Assembly: GCA_013151865.1 (NCBI GenBank) | Contig: JAADHN010000080.1 | Location: 27,647-80,513, forward strand | Length of the DNA stretch: 52,867 nucleotides | Direction: 5' to 3' | Origin: Kiritimatiellota bacterium | GTDB lineage: Bacteria > Verrucomicrobiota > Lentisphaeria > Oligosphaerales > JAADHN01 | In this document: one piece after another, positions 25,186 through 35,600 of the stretch | How the letters are laid out: each line of letters begins with the position of its first letter | How positions within the stretch are numbered: the first letter of the stretch is position 1 | Notes under the pieces: generated by a model | What the model was told of the DNA's origin: nothing | Seen by the model: the letters and a program-made list of their open reading frames with translations, nothing else | The model's database searches: none | Program-made: the position numbers and the translations under genes

Positions 25186-26298
25186 TCAGTCGATGGTTAC
25201 TTCTTTCCCCGCGGCCGCCGAGCGGTAGACGCCGTCGATAATCTGCTGCACCACCAGCCCGGCCTCGCCGGGGGCCCGGAGCGGTTTGCCGTGGAGGCAA
25301 CCGTCCACGAAATTGCGGAGCTTGGAGGTGAACAGCGAGCTGAAATCCGACTTGGGCAGAAATCCCGGAGTGCAGTTGATCATCGTCCCGGCCCGGTCGG
25401 TAAAAATGGCCGCGGGATCCCAGCGCGCTCCGCCTTTGTCGCCAATCAGCGTGAAATTGAAAATGTCCCGCTCAATATGGGCCGCAAACGACGCCTCGAT
25501 CTGCATCACCGCGCCGTTCTCAAAACGGACGTGCCCGATGGCCAGATCTTCGACCGTGTACGTCTTCCAATCCCAGCCGGGCCAGGGACAGACCACCTCT
25601 GAGGGCTTGTCGCCCATATAGGTCCAGGTATTGCCGGAAGCGGCCACCGGTTTGGGCGAGCCCATGGCGTAATGGGCCATCTCGATCACGTGGACGCCGA
25701 TGTCGATCATGGGGCCCCCGCCCTGGAGTTTCTTTTGGCCGAACACGCCCCAGTTCGGGATGCCGCGTCGACGCAGGGCCTGGCATTTCACGAACATGAC
25801 ATTCCCGATCTGCCCTTCATCGCGAGCGCGGACAATCATTTCGGTGCTGGGATGGTACCGGAACTGAAAGCCGATCACCAGGACCTTGCCCGCCTTTTTG
25901 GCTGCGGCAATCATCTCTTCGCACTCGCGTGGATTCATGGCCATAGGCTTTTCGGTAATCACATGACAGCCGGCCTCCGAAGCCGCAATGGCCGCCGGGG
26001 CGTGGACGCCGTTGGGCGTGCACACGTCGACGGCGTCCGGCTTGACCTCCGCCAACATCTCCCGCCAGTCTTCGTACAGGTGCGTGATGCCGAACTTCTC
26101 CTTCATCACGTCCAGGCGCTCAGGTTTGATGTCCACCCCGGCCACCACTTCCACGTCGGGCATGGGCTGCAGCGCCCGCAGATGGACTTCGCTGATGCCG
26201 CCGCACCCCACGATGGCAATCCGAAGCTTTTTTTTCGGTGCGACCTTGGGCTTCGTTTCCGTGGCCAGAGACTGCGTCCCGACTGCTTCGTTCGGCAT
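25186..26298 (-). CDS. Gfo/Idh/MocA-family oxidoreductase
   Basis: A 370-residue NAD(P)-dependent sugar oxidoreductase. The Rossmann motif LRIAIVGCGGISEVHL (about 25-40) binds the cofactor. TEKPMAMN (Glu116-Lys117-Pro118) is the family EKP motif with the catalytic lysine. GFQFRYHP (about 143-150) is the second conserved block. A short basic leader, KPKVAPKKK, precedes the Rossmann strand; there is no Tat signal. Members act on inositols, sugar acids or UDP-sugars. The gene lies 110 bases after the pab gene and 609 bases before the sugar operon, so it may be transcribed separately. The ATG at 26298 follows GAAAGGGAAACGCC. Substrate unknown. Confidence 0.92.
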   Translation of the reverse strand: MPNEAVGTQSLATETKPKVAPKKKLRIAIVGCGGISEVHLRALQPMPDVEVVAGVDIKPERLDVMKEKFGITHLYEDWREMLAEVKPDAVDVCTPNGVHAPAAIAASEAGCHVITEKPMAMNPRECEEMIAAAKKAGKVLVIGFQFRYHPSTEMIVRARDEGQIGNVMFVKCQALRRRGIPNWGVFGQKKLQGGGPMIDIGVHVIEMAHYAMGSPKPVAASGNTWTYMGDKPSEVVCPWPGWDWKTYTVEDLAIGHVRFENGAVMQIEASFAAHIERDIFNFTLIGDKGGARWDPAAIFTDRAGTMINCTPGFLPKSDFSSLFTSKLRNFVDGCLHGKPLRAPGEAGLVVQQIIDGVYRSAAAGKEVTID

Positions 26299-26408
26299 GG
26301 CGTTTCCCTTTCAATAATCCGCTGCACGGCCGTTTGTTCGAACCGGACGCACCCCGTCCGGCCACCTGATCTCGTGAAGGACATAGCCTAGCGGGAGTGC
26401 CCCCGGAA

Positions 26409-28172
26409 TCAAGCGCCGTCGCGGCATTTTTCCGGACTGCGGATCAGTGCGGCACGGCGCCATTTTCTGACCGAGTTCACGAGGGCGACTTCCCGTGCCC
26501 GACCAATCTCTTCCAACGTGACGACCTGCTCTCTCACCTTGCCCCGATCAAGCAGCCACGCCCGGTAAGTCCCCGGCAGGCACCCGCAATGCACCGGGGG
26601 TGTAACCCATCCGTCGGCGGTCCGAACCAGAACGTTGGCGATCGTCGTTTCGGTGATCTCCCCTCGGTCGTTGTACAACAGCACGTCGTCGGCTTCCGGA
26701 CACGCTTTTCGGGCGTCGTCATAGAGGCGCCGGTGGGTCGTTTTGTGGTAAAGGAACGGATCGGTCCGGTCTACGGGGCCGGGGGCGACCGCGAGACGGA
26801 CCGGCGTTTCCGGGGACGGTTCGAGCGGTACGGCTTCGGAATGCAGCGTGCCGTCCCGATCCAACAGCAGGCGGACTTTGTGCGGCTGGGGCTCGAATCC
26901 GCGGGCCAACCGTTCGAGTTCGGCGGCCACAGCTTCGCGCTGAACGGGAAACGCAAAGTACGCCGCAGAATCGATCAGGCGCCGCATGTGATACTCCAGG
27001 AGAAAGCATCCGCCCCCGGGCGTCCACAACATGGTTTCCAGCAGGGAGAAATCCGGCTGTCTGCAAGTCAGGGCGCGGGCCTTGATGCGGCATTCCTCGT
27101 ATTCGTCTTCGATCTCGGAATCCCAGACGATTCCCCCGCCAACGCCGTATTCGGCTTCCCCGGCCTCCCGGTCGATCAAGACGGTACGAATGGCCACGTT
27201 GAACTGTGCCCGCATCTGCGGGGTTACAAATCCGATGGCGCCGGTGTAGATCCTCCGAGGCGCCGTCTCCAGTTCGGCAATGATCCGCATGGTCCGCGGC
27301 TTCGGTGCGCCGGTGATTGAAGCGCACGGAAACATCGCCCGCATAATGTCGTACAGCTTTGCGGAGGTTTGAGCCGTCACCGTGGAAGTCATTTGCCAGA
27401 CCGTCGGGTAGCGCTCTACCGTGAAGAGCCTTGGGACGGTGACTGTTCCGGGAATCGCGATACGTCCCATGTCGTTGCGGGTCATGTCGACAATCATCAC
27501 GTTCTCGGCCCGATCTTTCTCGGAACGGGCGAGACGACGGGCAAGGGACCGGTCTTCCTGAGAGGTCAATCCCCGGGCAGCCGTCCCCTTCATCGGCAAC
27601 GCCGTCAGCGTACCCTTTTCGAGAGTGAAAAACAGTTCGGGAGATGCGGAGCACATGACGAATCGGCCGGCGTCGACAAACGCCGCATAGTTCGACTGCT
27701 GCGCCTGCGCCATCCGAACGAACAACGCCCACGGGTCGTCCCGGAAGCGCGTCCGCATCCTGAACGTGTAGTTGACCTGGTAGGTATCGCCCGCAACGAG
27801 GTACCGGCGGATCTCTCTCAGGGCGGCCCCGTATTCTTCCCGTGTCACGGAAGAGTCCCAACGCAGTTCCGGGTGAAACGCCGGGGCCGCCGGCGGCAGG
27901 GAATCGAGTCGCTCGGGCGGGCCGTAGAGGCCGAACCACAGAAGCGGAAACCCCGTCAGGTCGCGCACCATCAGGGCCGGATCGAAGGCGGGGGCGGATT
28001 CGTAGGCAAGGAACCCCGCTGCGAAAAGTCCATGATCGCCGACAGCGGTTTCAACACGCCGCAACGCGGGCAGCACTTCGTCGAGACTGACGGCCTCGAC
28101 AATCTCGACCGGATCTGTAAACCGCAGCCATTGTCGCGTCCGGGAGTCGTGGATGAACAGCTTGTTTGTCAT
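26409..28172 (-). CDS. pabB: Aminodeoxychorismate synthase component I fused to aminodeoxychorismate lyase
   Basis: A 587-residue bifunctional enzyme for p-aminobenzoate, a folate precursor. The first two thirds is a chorismate-binding domain: GDTYQVNYTFRM, LPMKGTAARG (about 190), DMTRNDMGRIA, CASITGAPKPRTM (about 285) and VGGGIVWDSEIEDEYEEC are the PabB signatures. The last 200 residues are a class-IV aminotransferase-fold lyase (PabC): FSLLETMLW, YHKTTHRRLYDDA with the PLP lysine near 477, and NDRGEITETTIANVLV. The amidotransferase PabA is not in the window. PabB-PabC fusions occur in several phyla. The ATG at 28172 is chosen because homology starts there, though it has no clear ribosome site; a GTG at 28211 would add 13 residues. 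It lies between a secreted lyase gene and the oxidoreductase, with no obvious functional tie to either. Confidence 0.93.
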   Translation of the reverse strand: MTNKLFIHDSRTRQWLRFTDPVEIVEAVSLDEVLPALRRVETAVGDHGLFAAGFLAYESAPAFDPALMVRDLTGFPLLWFGLYGPPERLDSLPPAAPAFHPELRWDSSVTREEYGAALREIRRYLVAGDTYQVNYTFRMRTRFRDDPWALFVRMAQAQQSNYAAFVDAGRFVMCSASPELFFTLEKGTLTALPMKGTAARGLTSQEDRSLARRLARSEKDRAENVMIVDMTRNDMGRIAIPGTVTVPRLFTVERYPTVWQMTSTVTAQTSAKLYDIMRAMFPCASITGAPKPRTMRIIAELETAPRRIYTGAIGFVTPQMRAQFNVAIRTVLIDREAGEAEYGVGGGIVWDSEIEDEYEECRIKARALTCRQPDFSLLETMLWTPGGGCFLLEYHMRRLIDSAAYFAFPVQREAVAAELERLARGFEPQPHKVRLLLDRDGTLHSEAVPLEPSPETPVRLAVAPGPVDRTDPFLYHKTTHRRLYDDARKACPEADDVLLYNDRGEITETTIANVLVRTADGWVTPPVHCGCLPGTYRAWLLDRGKVREQVVTLEEIGRAREVALVNSVRKWRRAALIRSPEKCRDGA

Positions 28173-28428
28173 TGGGCAGCCGGCCGGGTGCGGTCGGGTA
28201 TATTTGAACACCTTCGCAGAGAAGGAAATACGTCTATTGCATCTTGAACAACAGCGGGCAACAGTTTATCACACATGTTCTCCCAAATCAAGACGAGCGC
28301 CGTATTCTCTCCACGATCCACGATCCGTCCGCCGCACCGGCTCCCTCCGCCCCACTCGATGGGGTTGCGACCGGACAATCTCGCCGAAACGCCGGCGGCG
28401 GGGTTGTCTCGAACACGAGTACGGTCTG

Positions 28429-31400
28429 CTATTCGCCGTCTTCCGGACGACGCCCAGCGGCCGAGTTCGGCATGCCGGGCAATTCGACGATGCAATGCAT
28501 CAGCCGAGGCGCCCAGCGGGTGCCTTGAGCGAACATCTTTCCCTGGGACGAAAAACTGCCTGACCAGAGCTGCCCGGATTCCGGCCACATGCCGAACAGT
28601 TCCTGTGCCAAGCTTTCGCCGCCGGGCAAGCCGGCGGCGTAATACATGGCCAGGTAACGGATGGGTACGCCGAGGCTGTGCTTCTTTCGACCGGGGTACC
28701 AGGGGCCGGGCGTCAACAGAAACGGGCAGGAGGTGTACCCCATGCCCGGCAGCCCCCTAGCCTGCCGCTCGCGAACTTCGCTCATGGTGCCCCGGCATGC
28801 AGTGACAATGCACGCCTCGACGTCGGGGTCGCCGGTGACTTGGTGAAACAGGACCTGGCCGTTGAGCACGATGTCCTGCATGAAGTACACCCGCCCGGAA
28901 TGGGCCGGAGCGTGGAAGCAGTGCCCGGTCGAGAGTCGCTTGATCCAGCCTCCGGCAAACGGGTGCTGAGTCCGCACGACCACTTCCTCCACTTCGCGCG
29001 CCGCATTCAGGTAGAGGGGATCCGCGGTGGCGCGATAGGCGGCGATCAAGCCCACCACCGACCAGCCGTAGTCCCGGCTGCCCCCGGCGCCGGGGGCGCC
29101 TTGGGCGCAAAGCCCGGCGATTCGATAGGCCAGGTCGTTGCTGATCCCCAACGCCTTTTGGGCGCTGCGCCGATCCCCGGTGAGAAAATAGTACTCCCAG
29201 GCTCCCTCGCACCAGGTATGCCCCAGACCGGCCAATTGCCGGTTGTGATCTCCGGTATGCGCGCAGAGTCGTTCGAATCCGGGGCGGATGGTGAGACAGT
29301 CCACATCGCGGTTGTGCAGATGGCATTCGCGCCCGATTCGCAGGAAACGCAGGTCCCCGGTCCGCATGTATTGCGTCAGGCAGCAGTGGGCGAAATCGTA
29401 CTCCAGGTTGTCCCAGTTCATGCCGTCCGAACCGAAATGGTCCCCGAAATTGCGCTTGCCGTAAAGTCCGAAACGCCCCTCGAAGAATGTCTCCGACTCG
29501 CGGCGCACCAGGATCTTGTTCAGGCCCCGCTCGAAGGCCTTGTCGTATTCGGAAAAGCGTTCGTCTCGAGGCTGGAAGTTCCCGAGTGCCCGTGTGGCGG
29601 CATACCAAGCCGGTTCGGCCCGGGCCATGAGCGGTTCGGCAAGCTGTGCCCTGGCCGTGGCAACGATCGTTTGGGTGTCGGTCTGGCCGAACGTCAGGAA
29701 CAGCTCGTGGGAGCGTCCTTCGCCGCGGCGCAGGCGGTAGGCGCCGCCCCGCAGATATCCCCACACCCAATCCTCGACCGTGTCCGGCGTGGACGGATAT
29801 TCGGCGGCGGCGATTTCCGGCAGGAGGCCGATGCGGACTCCGCACTCGCTTCCCTGCCTGCGGAAACTGGCGGCGTAGGGGTACAGTTGCCAGAAGTCCC
29901 GGAGGGCGACGAGCAGATCCCCGCTTGCGGCCCAACCGGGCAAGCGCCCGAACGGCCGGTCGCCGATCCAGCCTTCGGATTCCCGTTTCTGGCGCATTTC
30001 CAGCACGGCGCCGGCAGCCAGGGGCGACACGATGCTGCCGCCCGCCGCCGTCGTCCCGACCCGGACCCGGTCCCCGGCCTTCGGCAGGTTCAGGGTCATG
30101 AATATGGAACCCACGGAAACCGGCTCGGGCCGGATGCGCTCGGTGAATTCGAAGCGGGTCTCGCCTTTTGGTTGACAGGTCGTGGTGCAGATGATCCGGA
30201 CGAAGGGCCGGCCGGCGTAGGCGTGGATACGTACTTCGTAGCCGAACCAGGGCTGTCCACTGCCGTCGACCAAGCGGCCCGCCACCCGGATGCAGGCCCG
30301 CAGGGGTCCGAGTTCTTCGATCTCGACCGTATCCGGCCGCCGAGCGACGAATTCCCGGCCTTCGGGGTCGGTCATGCGCAGGCGTCCGGGTCCGGCCACG
30401 ATCCGGCCCCCGACACGGACGTCCTCGACGAGTTGGAAATCCGTCTTGCCGATCGTGAAGGATACAGCGCCCGTATCCACCATAATGCGCTCATCCTCTT
30501 CTTCGACCAGCAGCGCGGTCTCCGCGGCCGTCGCGTGGACCCCGTTTCCGTATTCGAGCACGTACTTGCTCTCGCCGCCGGCGGGCACATCAGCCTGGAA
30601 GTCGAGCAGGGCCCAGCGCACGGACCCATCCGGCCACGAGGCCAGAGGCACGCACTGGAGCGGTACTGGGAGGCCGTCGGGGCCGAGCAGACGCAGGTTG
30701 TCGGTGCTTCGGAGGTGGCCTTCCGGGAGCGGCACGCCGCTGGTGACCGGCCAGGCTTTGCGGGCGATTCCGGCGGGCTCCCGCACGGTCAGGGGGATGG
30801 TCCCGTGCTCGACCCCGGAGATCGGCGGCAGGCGCGTGTCCAACAGAAAGGGACGGCCGGTAAGCGGCGGTGCCTGGGGACCTTCTCTGGCGACGACACG
30901 GCAACGGTACTGTCGGTTCGGCTCCAAGTCGCGCAGGATCACGCGCATCGCGATGCCGGAAGCGTCGCCGACCCCATTGGTCCCTTCGACCCGTTGCCCG
31001 TAGCGTTCGTCCAAGCCGAACTCGAGCACGCCCCTCGCCACGGCCGAGGTCGTCCAACTGACGATGGCGTCGAGCTTGCCGGGCTTGCCTCGGCGAAAGA
31101 GCGCCCGCGGATAGCCCAGCCTGCCGTGTCGAAGCAAGCGCGTTGCCACGTTCTTGATGGCGAGGGGCCGCAGTGCGCCGCGCGGGTTGCCCGCGTCCGT
31201 CACGGCGTAAACCGGATACTCTCCCCCCCGCAGTTCGCCTTTCTCATTGGCCAGAACGGCGGTTGCGGACTCCGCGGACGAGCCATTCGGAAAGCGCAGA
31301 CGTCGCAGACCGCCGTCCGGCGCACCGTCCAGAATCTCCAAGGCCAACTCGAACTCGGCGCCGGGTTCGGGCGATATACCCGCGACCGAGATGGGCGCGG

Positions 31401-32418
31401 CGATCTCCGCCACGTAGCCGCCGCACCCCCGAACCTCTTCCCCGAACTGGCTGACAATCCGATACATGTTGGCCGTGGAACCCACATTTGCCACGGGCTC
31501 GAGTGCGACGCGCCAGCCCTCGGGCGCTCTTCCGGCCCGAACGACATGCTCCCGGCCGTTCAGCCGCACGACAATGCCGTCGCGCGCCGGATCGAAGTCG
31601 TCGTCCACAATCTTTGCGGCGATGTAAAGGCGCCGTTCGTCCCACATGGTGTAGAAAATGCCGGACGCACTGCGGTTGGAGGCAGGGGCCCCCACCACAG
31701 CCTGGTCCCGGGTGACGACCACCGGATTGGTTTCCCACCAATCGTCCAGGCTTCCGTCAACGGCGATTGGACGGCGCGTTCGGGTGAAGCCGACGCGCGG
31801 GGGGCATTCCTCCAGCATTTCGTCGCCGATGAACATCACCCCGCTGGTGCACATACGGACCCGCGCGCCCTGGGAGGGATAGGTGTCGAGATGCAGGGAG
31901 AATCCTCCCCCGAGGTTGAAGGGGGTCGTAAACTCGAAGCTCAGCTCCTGCCAAGTCCGCGGCTTGCCCATATTGTAGGCGGCAAAGGGCATTCCCGAGT
32001 TCCACGCGCCGCCCTGGCAGCCGATGGTCACGGTGGGCGGGTCGTACATGCCTTTCGGATACTCGGCCAGCCATTCTTCCGACTCCGGCGTGATCTCGAA
32101 CTCCCGCACCAGGACCGAGCAGCGAAAACGATACCGCGTGTCCCGCTTGAGGGGCGCGGCCAGAACATTGCCCCGACTCAGCAGCAGGTTCCCCATTTGC
32201 GCCCAGCCGCGCAGTTCCCGCACATTCCGCCAACTCACCTTGACGGCGAGTTTCCCCGCGGGCGTTCGCTCCGGACCGACCTCCAGCTCGACGTTCTTCG
32301 CGGGGACCCAATCAATTGGTCCGCCCTCCGCGTTGTCGTTGCGAATCAGATTATTGGGTTGCGACGATGCCGAAGCGAGCAGGCATGGCGCTGTCAGACA
32401 GGCAATGAATCGGTTCAT
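28429..32418 (-). CDS. Secreted PL26-like exo-rhamnogalacturonan lyase, multidomain
   Basis: A 1329-residue exported protein with a signal peptide (about 1-19). An N-terminal beta-sandwich resembles CBM4/9 modules (about 20-195). It is followed by a DOMON/CBM9-like module starting RPIAVDGSLDDWWETNP (about 212-370) and a fibronectin-III-like segment with IVSWTTSAVARGVLEFG and LEPNRQYRCRV (about 445-540). From about 555 the sequence WPVTSGVPLPEGHLR, then PVPLQCVPLASWPDGSVRWALLDFQ, is characteristic of the PcRGLX/YetA-like exo-rhamnogalacturonan lyases, followed by the long alpha-helical C-terminal barrel. The ATG at 32418 follows GGAGAGG. The usual family length is roughly 800-900 residues, so the extra modules are appended binding domains. 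Lyase activity on pectin rhamnogalacturonan is inferred from the fold only. Confidence 0.8.
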   Translation of the reverse strand: MNRFIACLTAPCLLASASSQPNNLIRNDNAEGGPIDWVPAKNVELEVGPERTPAGKLAVKVSWRNVRELRGWAQMGNLLLSRGNVLAAPLKRDTRYRFRCSVLVREFEITPESEEWLAEYPKGMYDPPTVTIGCQGGAWNSGMPFAAYNMGKPRTWQELSFEFTTPFNLGGGFSLHLDTYPSQGARVRMCTSGVMFIGDEMLEECPPRVGFTRTRRPIAVDGSLDDWWETNPVVVTRDQAVVGAPASNRSASGIFYTMWDERRLYIAAKIVDDDFDPARDGIVVRLNGREHVVRAGRAPEGWRVALEPVANVGSTANMYRIVSQFGEEVRGCGGYVAEIAAPISVAGISPEPGAEFELALEILDGAPDGGLRRLRFPNGSSAESATAVLANEKGELRGGEYPVYAVTDAGNPRGALRPLAIKNVATRLLRHGRLGYPRALFRRGKPGKLDAIVSWTTSAVARGVLEFGLDERYGQRVEGTNGVGDASGIAMRVILRDLEPNRQYRCRVVAREGPQAPPLTGRPFLLDTRLPPISGVEHGTIPLTVREPAGIARKAWPVTSGVPLPEGHLRSTDNLRLLGPDGLPVPLQCVPLASWPDGSVRWALLDFQADVPAGGESKYVLEYGNGVHATAAETALLVEEEDERIMVDTGAVSFTIGKTDFQLVEDVRVGGRIVAGPGRLRMTDPEGREFVARRPDTVEIEELGPLRACIRVAGRLVDGSGQPWFGYEVRIHAYAGRPFVRIICTTTCQPKGETRFEFTERIRPEPVSVGSIFMTLNLPKAGDRVRVGTTAAGGSIVSPLAAGAVLEMRQKRESEGWIGDRPFGRLPGWAASGDLLVALRDFWQLYPYAASFRRQGSECGVRIGLLPEIAAAEYPSTPDTVEDWVWGYLRGGAYRLRRGEGRSHELFLTFGQTDTQTIVATARAQLAEPLMARAEPAWYAATRALGNFQPRDERFSEYDKAFERGLNKILVRRESETFFEGRFGLYGKRNFGDHFGSDGMNWDNLEYDFAHCCLTQYMRTGDLRFLRIGRECHLHNRDVDCLTIRPGFERLCAHTGDHNRQLAGLGHTWCEGAWEYYFLTGDRRSAQKALGISNDLAYRIAGLCAQGAPGAGGSRDYGWSVVGLIAAYRATADPLYLNAAREVEEVVVRTQHPFAGGWIKRLSTGHCFHAPAHSGRVYFMQDIVLNGQVLFHQVTGDPDVEACIVTACRGTMSEVRERQARGLPGMGYTSCPFLLTPGPWYPGRKKHSLGVPIRYLAMYYAAGLPGGESLAQELFGMWPESGQLWSGSFSSQGKMFAQGTRWAPRLMHCIVELPGMPNSAAGRRPEDGE
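29832..29844. repeat. Iterated 13-bp palindrome TGCGGACTCCGCA
   Basis: Exact palindrome in the catalytic part of the PL26-like lyase gene; encodes ECGVRI, the third codon phase. Confidence 0.85.
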
Positions 32419-32653
32419 GGGGCCTCTCCAATCTTGTCAAGGTTCGACCTACGCGCACGGCGTATCCCGGGACCCCGCCGGGGGGACCCGCAAGAATCGG
32501 TCCGCCCGCCTGACGACATCCACCCGCGGCGTTTTGGAATTGCCTCAAACCCTCTCCGCGACGGACGGATCTCGGTCTCTCCACCGAACAATTCCTCGAC
32601 GTAACCCTCTGTCTGACGCACCATGGGTGACGAAGGGCGGACGGAAACCGTGC

Positions 32654-35600
32654 TTATCGCATGATCCGTCTATGCTCTTCACCGGACTCTTGGCGCTGCT
32701 TTTCCGCCTCGACCGGCGTCATCGATATGACCCGAGACAATCCCGCCCCGTCCCGCACACGGTGCACGAGATGCAGATCCAAGGCGTTCCGCCACCACAC
32801 GTGCCGTTCCGGCGTACCGCGGTCCATCAGCCCTTCCCAGGCCGCCATCGAACGCCGCACGGCCTCGAGTCGGTCCCGACCAAGCCGCGGGGACGGATCG
32901 TTGCGGGTCACGTTCAGCCGGTGAGTCGCCACGCCGATCCCGTAGATTCGGTTGGACCAGGATGGAGCTGAGTACAGTTCCGCCGGTTGCCACGGATCGA
33001 GGCCCAAGGCGGATAGTCGGGGAAAACGCTCCGGATCGCCGGCAGCGAGGTAGGCCTCGTTCGCGCAACGGGCCGCAAGGGCTGTCTCCCAGGCCCAGTA
33101 GTTCTCGGCAAAGACGGGGAATTCGGTGAGGATCACGTCGGGGCGAAGCAGGCGAAACAGCGCGACCAGGCGGCGGGTCAGGGGCCGCATGCCGCCGTAA
33201 ATCTGATATGCGTGGTGCACGAAATGAGGCTGGCGACGGCGCGACCCGGTGAAGTCCTGCCAGAGCCGGGAGCTGGTCGCGCCGAGCGATTGCGTGCCGG
33301 CCACCCAGCGCTGCTCGCGGTAGTCCATGTGCGGTGCAAAGTAGAAACTGCTGCGCCCCAGAGAGACGGTTGTCCAATCCGCCTCGTCGGCCATGGCCGC
33401 GATCAGGCTCGACCAGTTGTTCACGTGGTGATCGTGGGGAGTGATGTACAGCCAGCCGGGGCGCTCCGTCGCGTCCTCGACGATCCACGTATTTCCGCCG
33501 TCGACCGAGGCCAGGCGCGCACCTTTCTCACCCACGGCCCACACGCGCTCCCGGTCGGCCGCTCGAACCCCGAACAGGCCTCCGTGGAAGCCTGTGCGGG
33601 CAAGCCGCCAGTGCGCCCCTCCATCTTGCGTCCGCAGCACCACACTGCCGATCTCGCCCACGACCCAACCGGTCTGCCGGTCGGCGAAGTCGACGTCGCG
33701 CAGGCTCAGCAGGTCAGCGATCTCGTCATCGAGCGGCAACTTCTGCCGTCGCCAGTGCGCGCCGCCGTCGCTGGTGTGCAGGATGGTCCCGTGTCCGCCC
33801 ACGGCCCAGCCGTATTCTGCATCCGCGAAACCGAGAGCGCGCAGGCGTTCCCGAACGGAATTCGGCCGCCGCCAACTGCCTGCGGCCTGCCTCTCCCACG
33901 TCAATCCGCCGTCGCTGGTGTGCAGGATGGTTTCGTTCGCGCCGACGACCCAACCCCGGCGTTCATCGGTGAAATGGATGCCGTAGAGCCAGTCGTTGAC
34001 GCCCGTGGGCAGGGGGCCTTGCCAGGTGCATCCCCCGTCTGTCGTCTTCAACACCGTGCCGTATCCGCCGCAGACGTACCCTGTCTTGGACGAGATAAAA
34101 TGCAGGTCGTAGAACCATGGCCCCTTGCCGCGCCATTGTTCGTCCCAGCTACGTCCGCCGTCGCTCGTGGAGAGTATCACCCCCATGCCGCCATACACGG
34201 CCACACGTTTGTCGCGAATCCACCCGCCCACGGCCCAGCCGCGGTCCGCGTCGATAAACTGTGTGCGCTCGAGATTGAATTCGATGCCGGCAGCGCCGCC
34301 CCGGCCGCCGCGCCACACGGTGCCGCGCGCCCCGACTGCCACGAGCTTCCTCCCGTGATCGAGTGCCGCCAAGCCGGTCAGACGGTCGCGCGAACGGTCG
34401 CAATCCGCAGCCAGGGAATCGGGCCCGACTTCCCCCGGCCAGACGCGCGGCGGCACATTCGGACCGGCCGCGGCCCCGTCCGGTTTCGCGGCCAAGCGGA
34501 TGCGACCGAAATAGCCGGGGTCGCGCTTGGTGCAGTAGGGGACGGCCCAGGCGCTCTGCTGCGTGTTGCCACGTCCAGGCCCGCCGGCTCGCTCGCGGCG
34601 AAAATTGGCAAACCAAACCGCACCTGCCGCGTCGATCCCGTGGAAGGCCGCCCACGGAATCGTCAGTTCGACGCGCCAGCCCGCGTCGCCAAGGGTCACA
34701 CGGCACCGGGCCCCGGAATTCCAGGTCTTCGCGGTTGCGTCGGCCGAGCACATACCGAAGGGATCGCAGTACCGCTCCAGGATTCTGCCGCCCGAATTCA
34801 CCAGAAGGAGGTAATAGCCGTTGTGGTGGCGGTCGACCCCGGCCAGGCCGGGCGCCAACTGCACCTCGATGCAGTCGCCCCAGTCGGGACCGCCGAAATG
34901 CTCTCGCCGGTCGAACCAATTGACCGCGCGGTGTCCTGTCGGAAACGCAGATTCTTCCTGCTCGCGATCCACCACTCGCAGCGGCGCCGTGTCCGGCTCG
35001 TCGCAGTCGAAGCGGACGAGCAGTTCGCCGGTTGTCTGCAACAACCGAACGCAGGTCTGAATCTCGGCAGGCGCCCCGGTGCGGCAGTCGCGGAAAGGAG
35101 TGAACGCCCCGGCACGCCCCCATTCGACCGAAGTCGGCCATTCATCCCGGTCCAGGTCGCGCCCCAACAGCACGACTTCGCCCTCGGGAGCGGGGATCTC
35201 CGTGCGCTCCCACAAGGCCGGCCATTTGCCCATACTCGCCTCATCGAACGGTCGGCGCCGGCGCAGGTTGCGCTCGACGCGCCGACCATCGCCTTGGAAA
35301 CGCAGCAGCCGGGTTCGGCGCGCGCGCAAGAGCGTGTCGGCCTGTCCCCCACGTGCGGGACGGCGCCGATAAATGTCGATCCCCCAAACTGCGCCCTTCG
35401 AAAACTGTGGCTCGAACACGGACAGCGGAAGCTTGAAGCAAACACGCCAAGCATCCTTCTCCCGCTCCACATCCGCCTCGGCCATCGGGTCCCAGCACCC
35501 CCAGAATCGCCCGCCCGCATACGGGTCGAAAAAGCTGCTGTGCAGGAGCCCGGCCGCATTCACCGCCACCGTGTAAAAACTGCCTTTCAAGAAAAGTCGA

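Noticed and set aside
29265-29285. GTTCGAATCC as a tRNA T-loop
   Set aside because: It lies inside the PL26-like lyase coding sequence and no acceptor, D or anticodon stems fold around it.
28678-32604. Open reading frame of 1308 codons on the plus strand
   Set aside because: It is antisense to the PL26-like lyase, which has a signal peptide, ribosome site and family motifs. Long antisense frames are a side effect of GC-rich third codon positions.
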